Assembly (NCBI GenBank): GCA_001775555.1 | Contig: MEXE01000013.1 | Span: forward strand, 30,316 to 58,438 | Direction: 5' to 3' | DNA: 28,123 bases | From: Candidatus Amesbacteria bacterium RBG_19FT_COMBO_48_16 | Lineage (GTDB): Bacteria; Patescibacteriota; Microgenomatia; CAZETR01; Amesbacteraceae | Shown: in pieces, positions 14,959-22,742 of the stretch | How the letters are laid out: each line of letters opens with the position of its first letter | Numbering within the stretch: position 1 is the stretch's first letter | Notes under the pieces: model-generated | Seen by the model: only the letters and a program-made list of their open reading frames with translations | What the model was told of the DNA's origin: nothing | Database searches by the model: none | Translations under genes and position numbers: made by a program

Positions 14959-15957
14959 ATGCGCAAGTGGATGACCCGAAGGAACGTGGTTTTACTTGGA
15001 GTTATTCTATTGCTTTTGGGTGGGTGGTGGTATCAGAACAAATCTAAATCTAAGTCCAAGGAATTGAGGATAGAGGAGGTTACCAGGGGTACGATAGAGG
15101 AGGTAGTGAGTGTTTCGGGGGAGGTAGAAGCGGAAAAGAAAGCGGTATTAAATTTTCCTTTGGCGGGTAAACTGGGGTATGTGAGGGTGAGCGAGGGAGA
15201 AAGTGTAGCAAAAGGGCAGGCTTTGATGGGACTGGATAGCCGGGATGTGGGGGCGGCGGAGGTGGCGGCATATTACAAGTATCTGGCGGCGGATGCGAAT
15301 GCCAAAGAAGTTGAGGATTCGGTAAAAGGCCATGATAAAGACGAGAGTTTTGTGCAGAAAAACGACCGAGTGGCAGCCCAAACTGCCCGAGACATTGCCT
15401 ATGATGCCTGGCAAACAGCCAAACGGGCATATGCAAATACCAGCTTGACAGCCCCGATAGCGGGGATTGTGACCGGTCTGACGACTACAGTGGTGGGGGA
15501 TACGGTGGGTATTACCGACGGCCTGACCGTCGTTGATCCGCAGAGCCTGTATTTTGAGATAGAAGTGGACGAATCTGATGTGGGAAAGATCCGGTTAAAC
15601 CAGCCGGTGCAGATTTCCCTGGATGCTTTTGAGTCGGAGGAGTTTTCCGGAATCGTCCAAAAAATCGGTTTTGAATCGCGACTGTCTTCGACTGGGGCGA
15701 CGGTTTATCCGGTATGGGTGGTATTTAGCCCTGAAGCCTTGAGTAAATTGAGATTGGGGATGAACGGGGATGCGGATATAGTACTTCAGAGAAAGGAGAA
15801 TGTTCTGAAGCTGCCAATAGAAGCCGTGGTGGATGGGGAGGTGACGCTGACAGGAGAGCCGGAAAAGAAAGTAAAAGTGGAGACGGGATTGGAGAGTGAG
15901 ATGGAGGTGGAAATTACTTCGGGCCTTAGCGAAGGCGTAAAAGTGGTGGTCAGGTAA
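14959..15957 (+). CDS. MacA-like membrane fusion protein of an ABC exporter
   Basis: Periplasmic-adaptor type protein (HlyD/RND-MFP superfamily), 332 aa, that links a MacB-type ABC transporter to its substrate at the outer face of the membrane. One N-terminal membrane helix (about 10-24) precedes a first biotinyl-lipoyl half (VSGEVEAEKKAVLNFPLAGKL), a short helical hairpin (~93-150), the second lipoyl half (SLTAPIAGIVTGL, ~158-170), and beta-barrel and membrane-proximal domains (SLYFEIEVDESDVGKIRLNQPV onward). The helical hairpin is shorter than in proteobacterial MacA, as expected for a cell without a TolC-type outer-membrane channel. It is the first gene of a three-gene unit with the ATPase and permease. 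The neighbouring dockerin genes make export of a surface component an attractive but unproven idea. Confidence 0.88.
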   Translation: MRKWMTRRNVVLLGVILLLLGGWWYQNKSKSKSKELRIEEVTRGTIEEVVSVSGEVEAEKKAVLNFPLAGKLGYVRVSEGESVAKGQALMGLDSRDVGAAEVAAYYKYLAADANAKEVEDSVKGHDKDESFVQKNDRVAAQTARDIAYDAWQTAKRAYANTSLTAPIAGIVTGLTTTVVGDTVGITDGLTVVDPQSLYFEIEVDESDVGKIRLNQPVQISLDAFESEEFSGIVQKIGFESRLSSTGATVYPVWVVFSPEALSKLRLGMNGDADIVLQRKENVLKLPIEAVVDGEVTLTGEPEKKVKVETGLESEMEVEITSGLSEGVKVVVR

Positions 15958-15960
15958 AAA

Positions 15961-16674
15961 ATGAAAGCCAAGGAAATGCCGGTGGTGAAATTTGATAAGG
16001 TGTGCCGGTATTACGGGAGTACGGATAACGGGGGAGAGATCGTAAAAGCGATGTGTGAGGTGTCCTTTCAAATTACCAAAGGTGAGTTTGTGGCAGTCAC
16101 CGGGCCGTCGGGGTCGGGAAAGTCGACGTTGCTTCACCTGATCGGTCTTTTGGACCGACCGAGTGAAGGGGAGATATATATTGACGGTGTGGCGGTGTCC
16201 AAGATGGCTGATGCCAGGTTAGCCAAGCTGCGCAATGAAAAAATCGGATTTATTTTCCAGCAATTTAATTTATTGCCGAAAACATCGTCTTTGAAGCAAG
16301 TGGAACTGCCGTTGGTGTATGCGGGTATCGGTGCAGCCAAGCGGCGGGAAATGGCTAGATCTGAACTGGAATCAGTAGGGCTCTTGGATAAACTGAATAA
16401 TAGACCGTCACAACTTTCGGGAGGTCAGCAGCAGCGGGTGGCAATTGCCCGGGCGATGGTGACTAAGCCGGCACTTTTACTGGCGGATGAGCCTACAGGA
16501 AATTTGGACAGCAAGTCCGGTGCTGCCATTTTGGAATTATTTGAGCGGTTGCATGAAGGGGGAGTGACGGTAGTGATTGTGACACATGACCGGGATGTGG
16601 CGGCGCATGCTCCCCGGCGATTGGTGATCAAAGACGGAGAGCTAGTGGAGGACAAAGGAAATGGACACGGTTGA
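15961..16674 (+). CDS. MacB/LolD-type ABC transporter ATPase
   Basis: Cytoplasmic nucleotide-binding subunit of 237 aa that powers the adjacent permease. Walker A is GPSGSGKST (residues 48-56), Q-loop FIFQQFNLLP (~98-107), signature LSGGQQQR (152-159), Walker B LLLADEPTGNLDS (172-184), and the H-loop histidine is in VTHD (~209). The insert pattern and LDRPSEGEIYIDG match the LolD/MacB group rather than importers. It begins 3 bases after the MFP stop and overlaps the permease gene by 14 nt, so the three genes form one operon. An in-frame ATG at 15976 is an alternative start. Confidence 0.95.
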   Translation: MKAKEMPVVKFDKVCRYYGSTDNGGEIVKAMCEVSFQITKGEFVAVTGPSGSGKSTLLHLIGLLDRPSEGEIYIDGVAVSKMADARLAKLRNEKIGFIFQQFNLLPKTSSLKQVELPLVYAGIGAAKRREMARSELESVGLLDKLNNRPSQLSGGQQQRVAIARAMVTKPALLLADEPTGNLDSKSGAAILELFERLHEGGVTVVIVTHDRDVAAHAPRRLVIKDGELVEDKGNGHG

Positions 16675-17863
16675 ATTGTTTAAAACTGCCGGAGTGGCGA
16701 TCCGGACAAACAAGACCCGGTCGGTGCTGACGACTTTGGGGATTATTATCGGTGTGGCGTCGGTAATTTTACTGGTAGCGGTTGGTAATGGATTGCAAGC
16801 ATATGTGACGGGTGAATTTGAGGCGCTGGGGGCAAACAGAGTGATGGTGATGCCGGGGAAAGTGAAGTTTGGTAGTGCTCCGCCGGGATTTGGAGTAGAA
16901 GCTAAATTTGACTTTGAAGATGTGGAAAAGATAGGTAAGTTGGGAAGTCCGATCAGTGAAGTGTTGGGAATGGTGGTTCGGGCGGTGACGGTGAAATATA
17001 TGAATAAAAGTGTGGATGCGTGGGTAGCCGGTGTAAATCAAGGGTATTTGAAGTTGGGGAATCTGGAGATAGCCCGCGGAAGATTTATAAGCGAGGATAT
17101 GGTGCGCAGGAGCCAGATGGGAGGGGTGATCGGAGCTGATATTTCGGAGAAACTGTTCCGGAGGGGAGAAGAGCCGGTAGGTAAAGAAATTGATATTACG
17201 GGGGGAAAAATAAAGGTGATTGGAGTATTGGAAAAAAAGGGTGGATTGGGAGTAGGGGGGAGCGATGAAAATTCATATGTGCTGTTACCGGTAACGGCAG
17301 CCAGAAAACTGACGGGAGCAAAGACCCCGGCAATGGTGATGGTCAGTATGGAAAACACGGAGAGTATTCCGGTGGGAGTAAAAAAAGTGAAAGACTATTT
17401 TTATCGCAGGGGATTAACGGATGATGATTTTACGGTAATGGAGCCTAAGGAACTGTTAAGTTCGATAAGTTCGCTTTTGGGGGTGGTGACTGGAGCATTA
17501 TCTGGGATTGCGGCAATTTCGCTGGTGGTAGGAGGGATAGGAATAGCCAATATCATGCTGGTCTCGGTAACCGAGAGGACGAGGGAAATCGGATTACGAA
17601 AAGCATTAGGGGGGACAAAAAGAGATATATTATTGCAGTTTCTGATTGAGGCGGTGGTGTTGTCGGTAGTAGGAGGAATGATCGGAGTGGGTATCGGATG
17701 GGGCTTGTCGCTGGTATTGTCACGGTTTATTCAGACTTCAGTGACCGGGTGGTCGGTAGGGTTGGCGTTTGGTATATCTGCAGCTGTGGGGATAATATCC
17801 GGGTTAGCCCCGGCGATACGGGCGGGGAGACTGGATCCGATTGAAGCGCTGAGGTATGAGTAA
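16661..17863 (+). CDS. MacB-like ABC transporter permease (FtsX superfamily)
   Basis: Membrane subunit of 400 aa. A first membrane helix near 22-45 (VLTTLGIIIGVASVILLVAVG) is followed by a large extracytoplasmic MacB_PCD domain (~46-260) and a C-terminal FtsX domain with three helices (~272-390). The conserved cytoplasmic loop is VTERTREIGLRKALGGTKRDI (~304-324), and the C-terminus is GLAPAIRAGRLDPIEALRYE. ATPase and permease are separate proteins, as in Gram-positive MacB-like systems, while E. coli MacB is fused. The substrate is not evident; such systems move peptides, lipoproteins or stress signals. Confidence 0.93.
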   Translation: MDTVELFKTAGVAIRTNKTRSVLTTLGIIIGVASVILLVAVGNGLQAYVTGEFEALGANRVMVMPGKVKFGSAPPGFGVEAKFDFEDVEKIGKLGSPISEVLGMVVRAVTVKYMNKSVDAWVAGVNQGYLKLGNLEIARGRFISEDMVRRSQMGGVIGADISEKLFRRGEEPVGKEIDITGGKIKVIGVLEKKGGLGVGGSDENSYVLLPVTAARKLTGAKTPAMVMVSMENTESIPVGVKKVKDYFYRRGLTDDDFTVMEPKELLSSISSLLGVVTGALSGIAAISLVVGGIGIANIMLVSVTERTREIGLRKALGGTKRDILLQFLIEAVVLSVVGGMIGVGIGWGLSLVLSRFIQTSVTGWSVGLAFGISAAVGIISGLAPAIRAGRLDPIEALRYE

Positions 17864-17867
17864 TAGT

Positions 17868-18581
17868 TTATCCAACTATAACCGTGATCTTACCCGGGAC
17901 GGAACCATAAAGACGTAGAATGGCTTGCGGCATGTTCGGAATGCACTTCCAATGAATTTCGTATTTGGGTGGTTTTGTCCTTCCTGTCATTTCTGGGGTA
18001 GCTAATACGGGTTTAATTCCGTGTTTTTGCATATATTGAAGTACGTGAGGAGGAAATATTTTTACGCAAATTGGTTGCCGGGGGGTGGATGATGCGTTCC
18101 AGGGGATGGGGTCCCTGCCAGGTGCAAAAGGCAGGTGTGCGCATCCGCTCTTGTCCAGAAAACCTAAAATGGTTTGCCCAGCAGTAATTACTGATAGTGA
18201 AGCGTCGGGGAGTATCTCAATCGAACCGCATGAAAAAGCGGGATTTGACCTTGTTTTATTGCAAAGGGGTTGCCTTTGCAGAAAGTATTCTAAATATTTG
18301 CTTTTTGGTCCTGATTCAGGCAAAAGGGCGAGCAAATTAGTTTGGAATTCTGATAATAGTTGCGGTAGGGGGGTACGGGATCCAAGAGGAACCGAGACTG
18401 CGAACAGTATGAATAGGTTATCTAATATCAAATGCTGGCATCCTGAATTTTCGAAAGGCTCAAGACCGATTCTCCGGACACGGGTTACGAGACAGGGTAT
18501 TCCGCCAATTTTGTAAGTAGTTACCAAAGCTTCAGCCCCGTCGTTAAATTGTTCAATGGGTTGCCAAATTTCTCTTGCCAT
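17868..18581 (-). CDS. Hypothetical protein, 237 aa
   Basis: Not recognised. It appears cytoplasmic, with no signal or membrane segment, and has about seven cysteines and several proline-rich stretches (ILPDASLSVITAGQTILGFLDKSGC, HLPFAPGRDPIPWNA). A good minus-strand promoter supports it: GTGACA, 17-nt spacer, TATAAT, with the -10 box 8 nt before the ATG at 18581, so the message would be leaderless. It is convergent with the permease (stops 4 bases apart) and divergent from the large secreted protein. It is the only long minus-strand gene in the window. Confidence 0.65.
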   Translation of the reverse strand: MAREIWQPIEQFNDGAEALVTTYKIGGIPCLVTRVRRIGLEPFENSGCQHLILDNLFILFAVSVPLGSRTPLPQLLSEFQTNLLALLPESGPKSKYLEYFLQRQPLCNKTRSNPAFSCGSIEILPDASLSVITAGQTILGFLDKSGCAHLPFAPGRDPIPWNASSTPRQPICVKIFPPHVLQYMQKHGIKPVLATPEMTGRTKPPKYEIHWKCIPNMPQAILRLYGSVPGKITVIVG

Positions 18582-18589
18582 GGGGACCG

Positions 18590-18618
18590 ATTATAGCGGA
18601 TACTATGGGATTTGTCAC
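18590..18618 (-). promoter_or_regulatory. Promoter of the 237-aa minus-strand gene
   Basis: On the minus strand, GTGACA (18618-18613), 17-nt spacer, TATAAT (18595-18590), then 8 nt to the ATG at 18581. It overlaps the start region of the divergent gene. Confidence 0.65.
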
Positions 18619-18634
18619 GTTGAGGGGGTGCAGG

Positions 18635-20785
18635 ATGAGGCGGAGGGGGTGTAGGATAGAATCAGTGGTTGCGCTACTGATAATTTTCGGCCTATTTTTT
18701 CTGCCGGAGCCGGTATATGCGCAAGCTGACCCGCCACCGGAAATGTATCCGCAAGCAAATTGCGGGGGGATTAATATTGCAGATAGGAGGTTTTTGAGCT
18801 TGCCGCTAAGTGGCTGGTGGGGGAGCGGACGGCCACCCGTGGATTATGATGCCTATACTACCCGGATGTGGAAAGGAAATGTGCAGGAACTGGTGTATGC
18901 TCAAAGTGATGTCTGGGTACGTACCGGCAGTGAGCGGGATGCCGAGTCGTTAAGAGGAAAAGCCTGGCAGAGATATCCGTTGTCAAGCGTGTGGGGAGGG
19001 CACACTAATCCGCCGCCTTTTACCGGTATAAGTTCGGCATCTTACTCGATTAGCAACGGAAAGTTTTCGGAGGTAATTATTTCAGGGAACAAAGTCTGGT
19101 ATAGGTCAACGCAAACTTCCGGGGCTTATGATTTTCCTACAGTCTGGAACAGTAAATTGCTGTCCGAGGCCTGGGGCGGGACCACAAATCCTCCCGGATT
19201 TGGCAGTGTGGATGAGCGGAGTTTGCGGGTAGTAAACGGCAAAATTGAGGAATTGGTAGTTCAAGGCGGAATGTTGTATCGGAGGATAGGTACCGGAGTG
19301 GATATAAATACCCTGCCCGGGGTCTGGACCAATTATGTGATTGCCAACATATGGAAAAATGTACCCGATGTCCCAACTGTGACCCCTGGTACGTTAAATT
19401 ACCAGTTTTCGGGAAATAAACTCCGGGAAGTTGTGATATTAAACGGGAATTATTATTACCGGGATTGCCGGGGATATCCTGAAAGCGTGTATGACTCGGC
19501 CTTGAGGATGATTGATACTTTTCTTTATTATTACAGTGATACTACTAACTATGAAGCTCTTGTAAACGCTAACTATGATAATTCCCTCATGGGGAGCGAA
19601 GCTTTCAGGTCACTTATGGCAAATGCGGTGGCTCATACTGCCAGGTATCAAATTTATCACCAAACGGTCGATAAAGACAAAGCTCTTTATTATTTCGGTG
19701 CAACTTTAGCCAATTTTGGTAAGTGGAAAGAGGTGTGGCTTTCCGGTATAGGAACGCGGGATTTTTTACTAGTGGCCTGGTACTGGTGGAATAATTTATC
19801 AACTACACAACGGGCTGAGACGAAAGCAGTCGCAATCACACAGGCCAATTACTTTATGAATATTATTAAGAGGGCTATAGATGCGTATCAAAGAGGGGAT
19901 TTGACGAGCGCAGATTATAAAACTGTCTCAGGGTATATAAACGATACGAAGGCGGAGGAAAATGGGGCCAGTGCGGAAGCCCTGAGTTTTATCGGGCAAT
20001 TGTTTGCCGATGACCCGCAAAGTTTGTTATGGGAGTATTATGCCCGGTGTTATGCATATCACACTATTACCCCATCTTCTGACGGGCAAAAATGTTTTAT
20101 TGATACCCAGACAGTGTATGACGACTTCACTTTGGATAATCATAATTATCACCCTTCGCCGGTTTATACACTGGCCGCTATTGCATCACTGCAGCAAGGG
20201 GAATTGGCATATCATTTGAATGGTGTGGCGAACCCACCGGAATTTAGACACAACATTACTAACTTGTGGCAGAATTTCCATAATTATTACTATACATACC
20301 CGGCAGATCCTCCAGGTAACTCATTTAAAATAAAACCAGAATATAATCCTGGAGCTGATTGGGGTGATACTCACGTAAGTCTGGCGATGACGGAGTTTTC
20401 TTATACCGGCTTGTTTGGCGGTGGAAACAGCGGGGCGAACTTTACTAATTTAGAAACTTATGCGGTAATTTTTTTCGACGACTGGTGGTATCGAAACTTT
20501 ACCAGGTACAACGAGCCGGCTGTGGTGTCGTCCATGCCTAAATATAATGGATCTGGAGTGACGTTGCGATGGTTTGGCAACGGTTTGTCGCACGGAAAAG
20601 GGGCCGGGGAAATTGTGCTCTACCATGAACTTAGTGACAGTAAATTGAATTTAAGACAAGTTCCCAGTTCTGCCGACAGGATAAAAAACATAATTAGGAA
20701 TTTCACTAGGAATACGACCGCTTCTTTTTATGATGCCAATGCTGATGAGACTGTCAATTCAATTGATTTAGAAGCCTTTAGATAA
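18635..20785 (+). CDS. Large secreted protein ending in half a dockerin
   Basis: Function not certain; 716 aa. The signal peptide starts MRRRGCRIESVVALLIIFG and ends near VYAQA. Residues ~35-285 hold about four imperfect beta-type repeats of the form (N)GK.SEV(V)I..N.V(W)YR...WGG..NPP.F. Residues ~290-640 are mostly helical with aromatic-rich motifs (DDFTLDNHNYHPSPVY, YNPGADWGDTHVSLAMTEF), which suggests an (alpha/alpha) toroid as in some polysaccharide lyases and glycosidases; this is fold-level inference only. The last 17 residues (DANADETVNSIDLEAFR) are one perfect dockerin calcium loop, then the stop. The second dockerin repeat is absent in every frame downstream. ATG 18635 is chosen because it begins the signal peptide and has GAGGGGG upstream; ATG 18605 is an alternative. 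The TAA overlaps the next gene's ATG (TAATG). Confidence 0.82.
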   Translation: MRRRGCRIESVVALLIIFGLFFLPEPVYAQADPPPEMYPQANCGGINIADRRFLSLPLSGWWGSGRPPVDYDAYTTRMWKGNVQELVYAQSDVWVRTGSERDAESLRGKAWQRYPLSSVWGGHTNPPPFTGISSASYSISNGKFSEVIISGNKVWYRSTQTSGAYDFPTVWNSKLLSEAWGGTTNPPGFGSVDERSLRVVNGKIEELVVQGGMLYRRIGTGVDINTLPGVWTNYVIANIWKNVPDVPTVTPGTLNYQFSGNKLREVVILNGNYYYRDCRGYPESVYDSALRMIDTFLYYYSDTTNYEALVNANYDNSLMGSEAFRSLMANAVAHTARYQIYHQTVDKDKALYYFGATLANFGKWKEVWLSGIGTRDFLLVAWYWWNNLSTTQRAETKAVAITQANYFMNIIKRAIDAYQRGDLTSADYKTVSGYINDTKAEENGASAEALSFIGQLFADDPQSLLWEYYARCYAYHTITPSSDGQKCFIDTQTVYDDFTLDNHNYHPSPVYTLAAIASLQQGELAYHLNGVANPPEFRHNITNLWQNFHNYYYTYPADPPGNSFKIKPEYNPGADWGDTHVSLAMTEFSYTGLFGGGNSGANFTNLETYAVIFFDDWWYRNFTRYNEPAVVSSMPKYNGSGVTLRWFGNGLSHGKGAGEIVLYHELSDSKLNLRQVPSSADRIKNIIRNFTRNTTASFYDANADETVNSIDLEAFR
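20732..20782 (+). other. Half dockerin (single calcium loop) at gene end
   Basis: Encodes DANADETVNSIDLEAFR, with Asp, Asn, Asp, Asn and Asp at loop positions 1, 3, 5, 9 and 12. It differs strongly from the four full dockerins (Ser-Ile instead of Gly-Val at positions 10-11) and stands alone. Confidence 0.75.
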
Positions 20786-21849
20786 TGCGGGAACAAATTA
20801 AATGGCGATCGCTGTTGATTCTCCTGGTACTTGCCGGGGGAATATTTTTAACACTGACGGCGCTGAAGCGGAAACAGGAAGTTAAACTTGGGGCGGCCGG
20901 ATATACTGCAACTCTCGCCTTTTCGCCAAATTCCATTACTTTGTCTGCTGGGGCAACGTCCGAGCCGGTGTGGATTAACCTGGATACCGGCGGACAATCA
21001 GTATCGGGAGCTGATATCTGGATAAATTTTGATAAAAACAAATTAATAATGGCTGATATTACGAAAGAAACTCATGCTACTTTTAAGACTTATGCTCCTA
21101 TCGATACCAATGGAAACTTTGATAAGGCCAAGGTAATTGGCGATGCGAATTTAACCGGAAAGATTGTTTTTCATATGCTGGTTTTTGACTGGGTGAACAA
21201 CCGGTTTCACAATCCTTTTTCGGGGGTTGTAAATCCTGTAACCAGACTCAAATTTACCGCCAAGGCCGGGGTGACTGGTTCTACCAGCGTTACCTTTAGT
21301 TATTTGGGGTCGGGTAAAACAAATGACTCAAACGTAACGGCAGGACAAAATAATGCTGATCCCGTGGATATTCTAGCCCAGCCAAGCTTGGCTTTGACTA
21401 TTAATTTTGCCGGGGTTTCTTCACCTACGCCTTCAGTACCCCCGACCTTGACGCCTACCGTACCTATTTCCAATACACCCACGCGGACGCCGACTGCAAC
21501 AGTAACGCAAATACCGACACCGACTCCGATACGGACTCCAACTCCAACACAGGTACCAACGTCGACTGTGACACCTTTCCCTACTTTGACACCAACACCA
21601 GGACCATCCCCGACGACAACCCCGACGCGGACACCGACTCCTGTAAGGACAGTGACTCCGACACCGCCGGGGGGGTTGCCGGGGGACGCCAATGGGGACG
21701 GGCGGGTGGACGGAGTGGATTACGTCATCTGGTTTAACCATTACGGGACAAACACTAATAACGGGCCGGCTTGGGGAGATTTTGACCGTAGCGGGCGGGT
21801 GGACGGAGTGGATTACGTCATCTGGTTTAACCATTACGGAGTGTATTGA
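20785..21849 (+). CDS. Membrane-anchored scaffoldin: cohesin, linker, dockerin
   Basis: Predicted cell-surface scaffold protein of 354 aa. A membrane anchor or uncleaved signal (about 9-27, SLLILLVLAGGIFLTLTAL) precedes a cohesin-type beta-sandwich (~40-208). Recognisable parts are ATLAFSPNSITLSAGATSEPV, INLDTGGQSVSGADIWINFD, LKFTAKAGVTGSTSVTFSY and the end DPVDILAQPSLALTI. A long Thr/Pro linker (~212-298) leads to a complete dockerin (300-352) and the protein ends two residues later. Cohesins bind dockerins with calcium and high affinity in cellulosomes and related systems. This is the only cohesin in the window, while three other proteins carry near-identical full dockerins, so it is the likely receptor. 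Because its own dockerin is of the same type, chains of scaffoldins are possible. Translation is coupled to the upstream gene through TAATG. Confidence 0.88.
   Translation: MREQIKWRSLLILLVLAGGIFLTLTALKRKQEVKLGAAGYTATLAFSPNSITLSAGATSEPVWINLDTGGQSVSGADIWINFDKNKLIMADITKETHATFKTYAPIDTNGNFDKAKVIGDANLTGKIVFHMLVFDWVNNRFHNPFSGVVNPVTRLKFTAKAGVTGSTSVTFSYLGSGKTNDSNVTAGQNNADPVDILAQPSLALTINFAGVSSPTPSVPPTLTPTVPISNTPTRTPTATVTQIPTPTPIRTPTPTQVPTSTVTPFPTLTPTPGPSPTTTPTRTPTPVRTVTPTPPGGLPGDANGDGRVDGVDYVIWFNHYGTNTNNGPAWGDFDRSGRVDGVDYVIWFNHYGVY
21682..21840 (+). repeat. Dockerin module 4 (159 bp), in the scaffoldin
   Basis: Same two-loop structure and Gly-Val recognition positions as modules 1 and 2, with near-identical DNA. 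It ends 9 nt before the end of the gene. Confidence 0.93.
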
Positions 21850-21874
21850 CAGGGGGGGGAGGGAGAGGTATTAT
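21846..21874 (+). promoter_or_regulatory. Strong promoter at the end of the scaffoldin gene
   Basis: Consensus TTGACA (21846-21851), 17-nt G-rich spacer, TATTAT (21869-21874). The -35 box contains the scaffoldin stop codon. Predicted start near 21881; it would drive a ~110-nt RNA ending at the terminator at 21971-21993, or, with read-through, tRNA-Ala and 23S-5S. Confidence 0.75.
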
Positions 21875-21970
21875 CGGGGTACCTTTGCGAGGCTAGTGTT
21901 TTTCATGGAAACTTTGCTTAAACTAAATACAAACGAAAGCCAATAGGGCTGTCGGTAAGGCAAGGTTGTG

Positions 21971-21993
21971 GCCCCGCTAAAGCGGGGTTTTTT
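21971..21993 (+). terminator. Intrinsic terminator before tRNA-Ala
   Basis: CCCCGC, loop TAAA, GCGGGG, then six T. It is a textbook rho-independent terminator 28 nt before tRNA-Ala. It may end the scaffoldin transcript or a short RNA from the promoter at 21846. Confidence 0.88.
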
Positions 21994-22021
21994 CGTTCTT
22001 TAGAAAATTGAGGGCAGGCGG

Positions 22022-22094
22022 GGGCCCATGGCGCAATGGCTAGCGCGCCTCGTTTGCATCGAGGAGGTTGAGGGTTCAAGTCCCTCTGGGTCCA
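22022..22094 (+). tRNA. tRNA-Ala (anticodon TGC)
   Basis: 73-nt cloverleaf: acceptor GGGCCCA/TGGGTCC with the G3-U70 pair that marks alanine tRNAs, anticodon stem CCTCG/CGAGG with loop TTTGCAT (TGC), T stem GAGGG/CCCTC with TTCAAGT. Discriminator A; CCA is not fully encoded (ACCT follows). It lies about 135 nt before 23S, the place it has in ordinary rRNA operons. Confidence 0.96.
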
Positions 22095-22185
22095 CCTTTT
22101 GAGTACATTCAAGGCAAGCTTTGAAAGTTGGCCCCGGTTTCCCTTCGCGGGAGGCCGAGGTCAGCTTTTAACGAGGCTGGAGGTT

Positions 22186-22198
22186 TGCTCTTTGAAAA
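22186..22198 (+). promoter_or_regulatory. boxA antitermination element before 23S
   Basis: TGCTCTTTGAAAA matches the boxA consensus and resembles the element in the 16S leader at 2991-3003. The 22095-22229 spacer otherwise holds only short hairpins such as CCTTCGCGGGAGG. Confidence 0.75.
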
Positions 22199-22700
22199 GT
22201 GAAGAGAATAAAGTTAGTAGAGCCGTATTTTTTACTTCCGTAAAGCAGGCAATGGATGCCTAGGGCGCTAAAGCCGAAGAAGGACGTACGTGGCCACGAT
22301 AGTCGTCGGGGAGCTGCCAAGAAGCTGTGATCCGACGGTGTCCGAATGGGGAAACCCCTCCTTTAAGGAGACTCCGATGTTATGTCGGGGGGGGCACGTC
22401 CCGAACTGAAACATCTAAGTAGGGACAGGAAAAGAAATCAAAGAGATTCCGTAAGTAAGCGGTGAGCGAAAGCGGAAAAGCCTAAACCCAGTCATTGTGC
22501 GCAAGTACTTCGACCGGGTGTTGCGGGAAGGCTGAGGGATCAAACGAGGGTAGTCGAACTGTCTGGAAAGGCAGGCTATAAAACGTGATAGCCGTGTAGG
22601 CGAAACCCGAGTTTGCTTGAAGCCGAATTCCCAAGTACCATGAGGCAAATACCTTGTGGGAATCTGGGGTGACCACACTCCAAGGCTAAATACTTTAGCG

Positions 22701-22742
<42 letters not shown>

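Noticed and set aside
7030..21849. Classic cellulosome for cellulose breakdown
   Set aside because: No cellulase, xylanase or carbohydrate-binding family is recognisable; the cargo is phosphoesterases, DUF362 and unknown domains.
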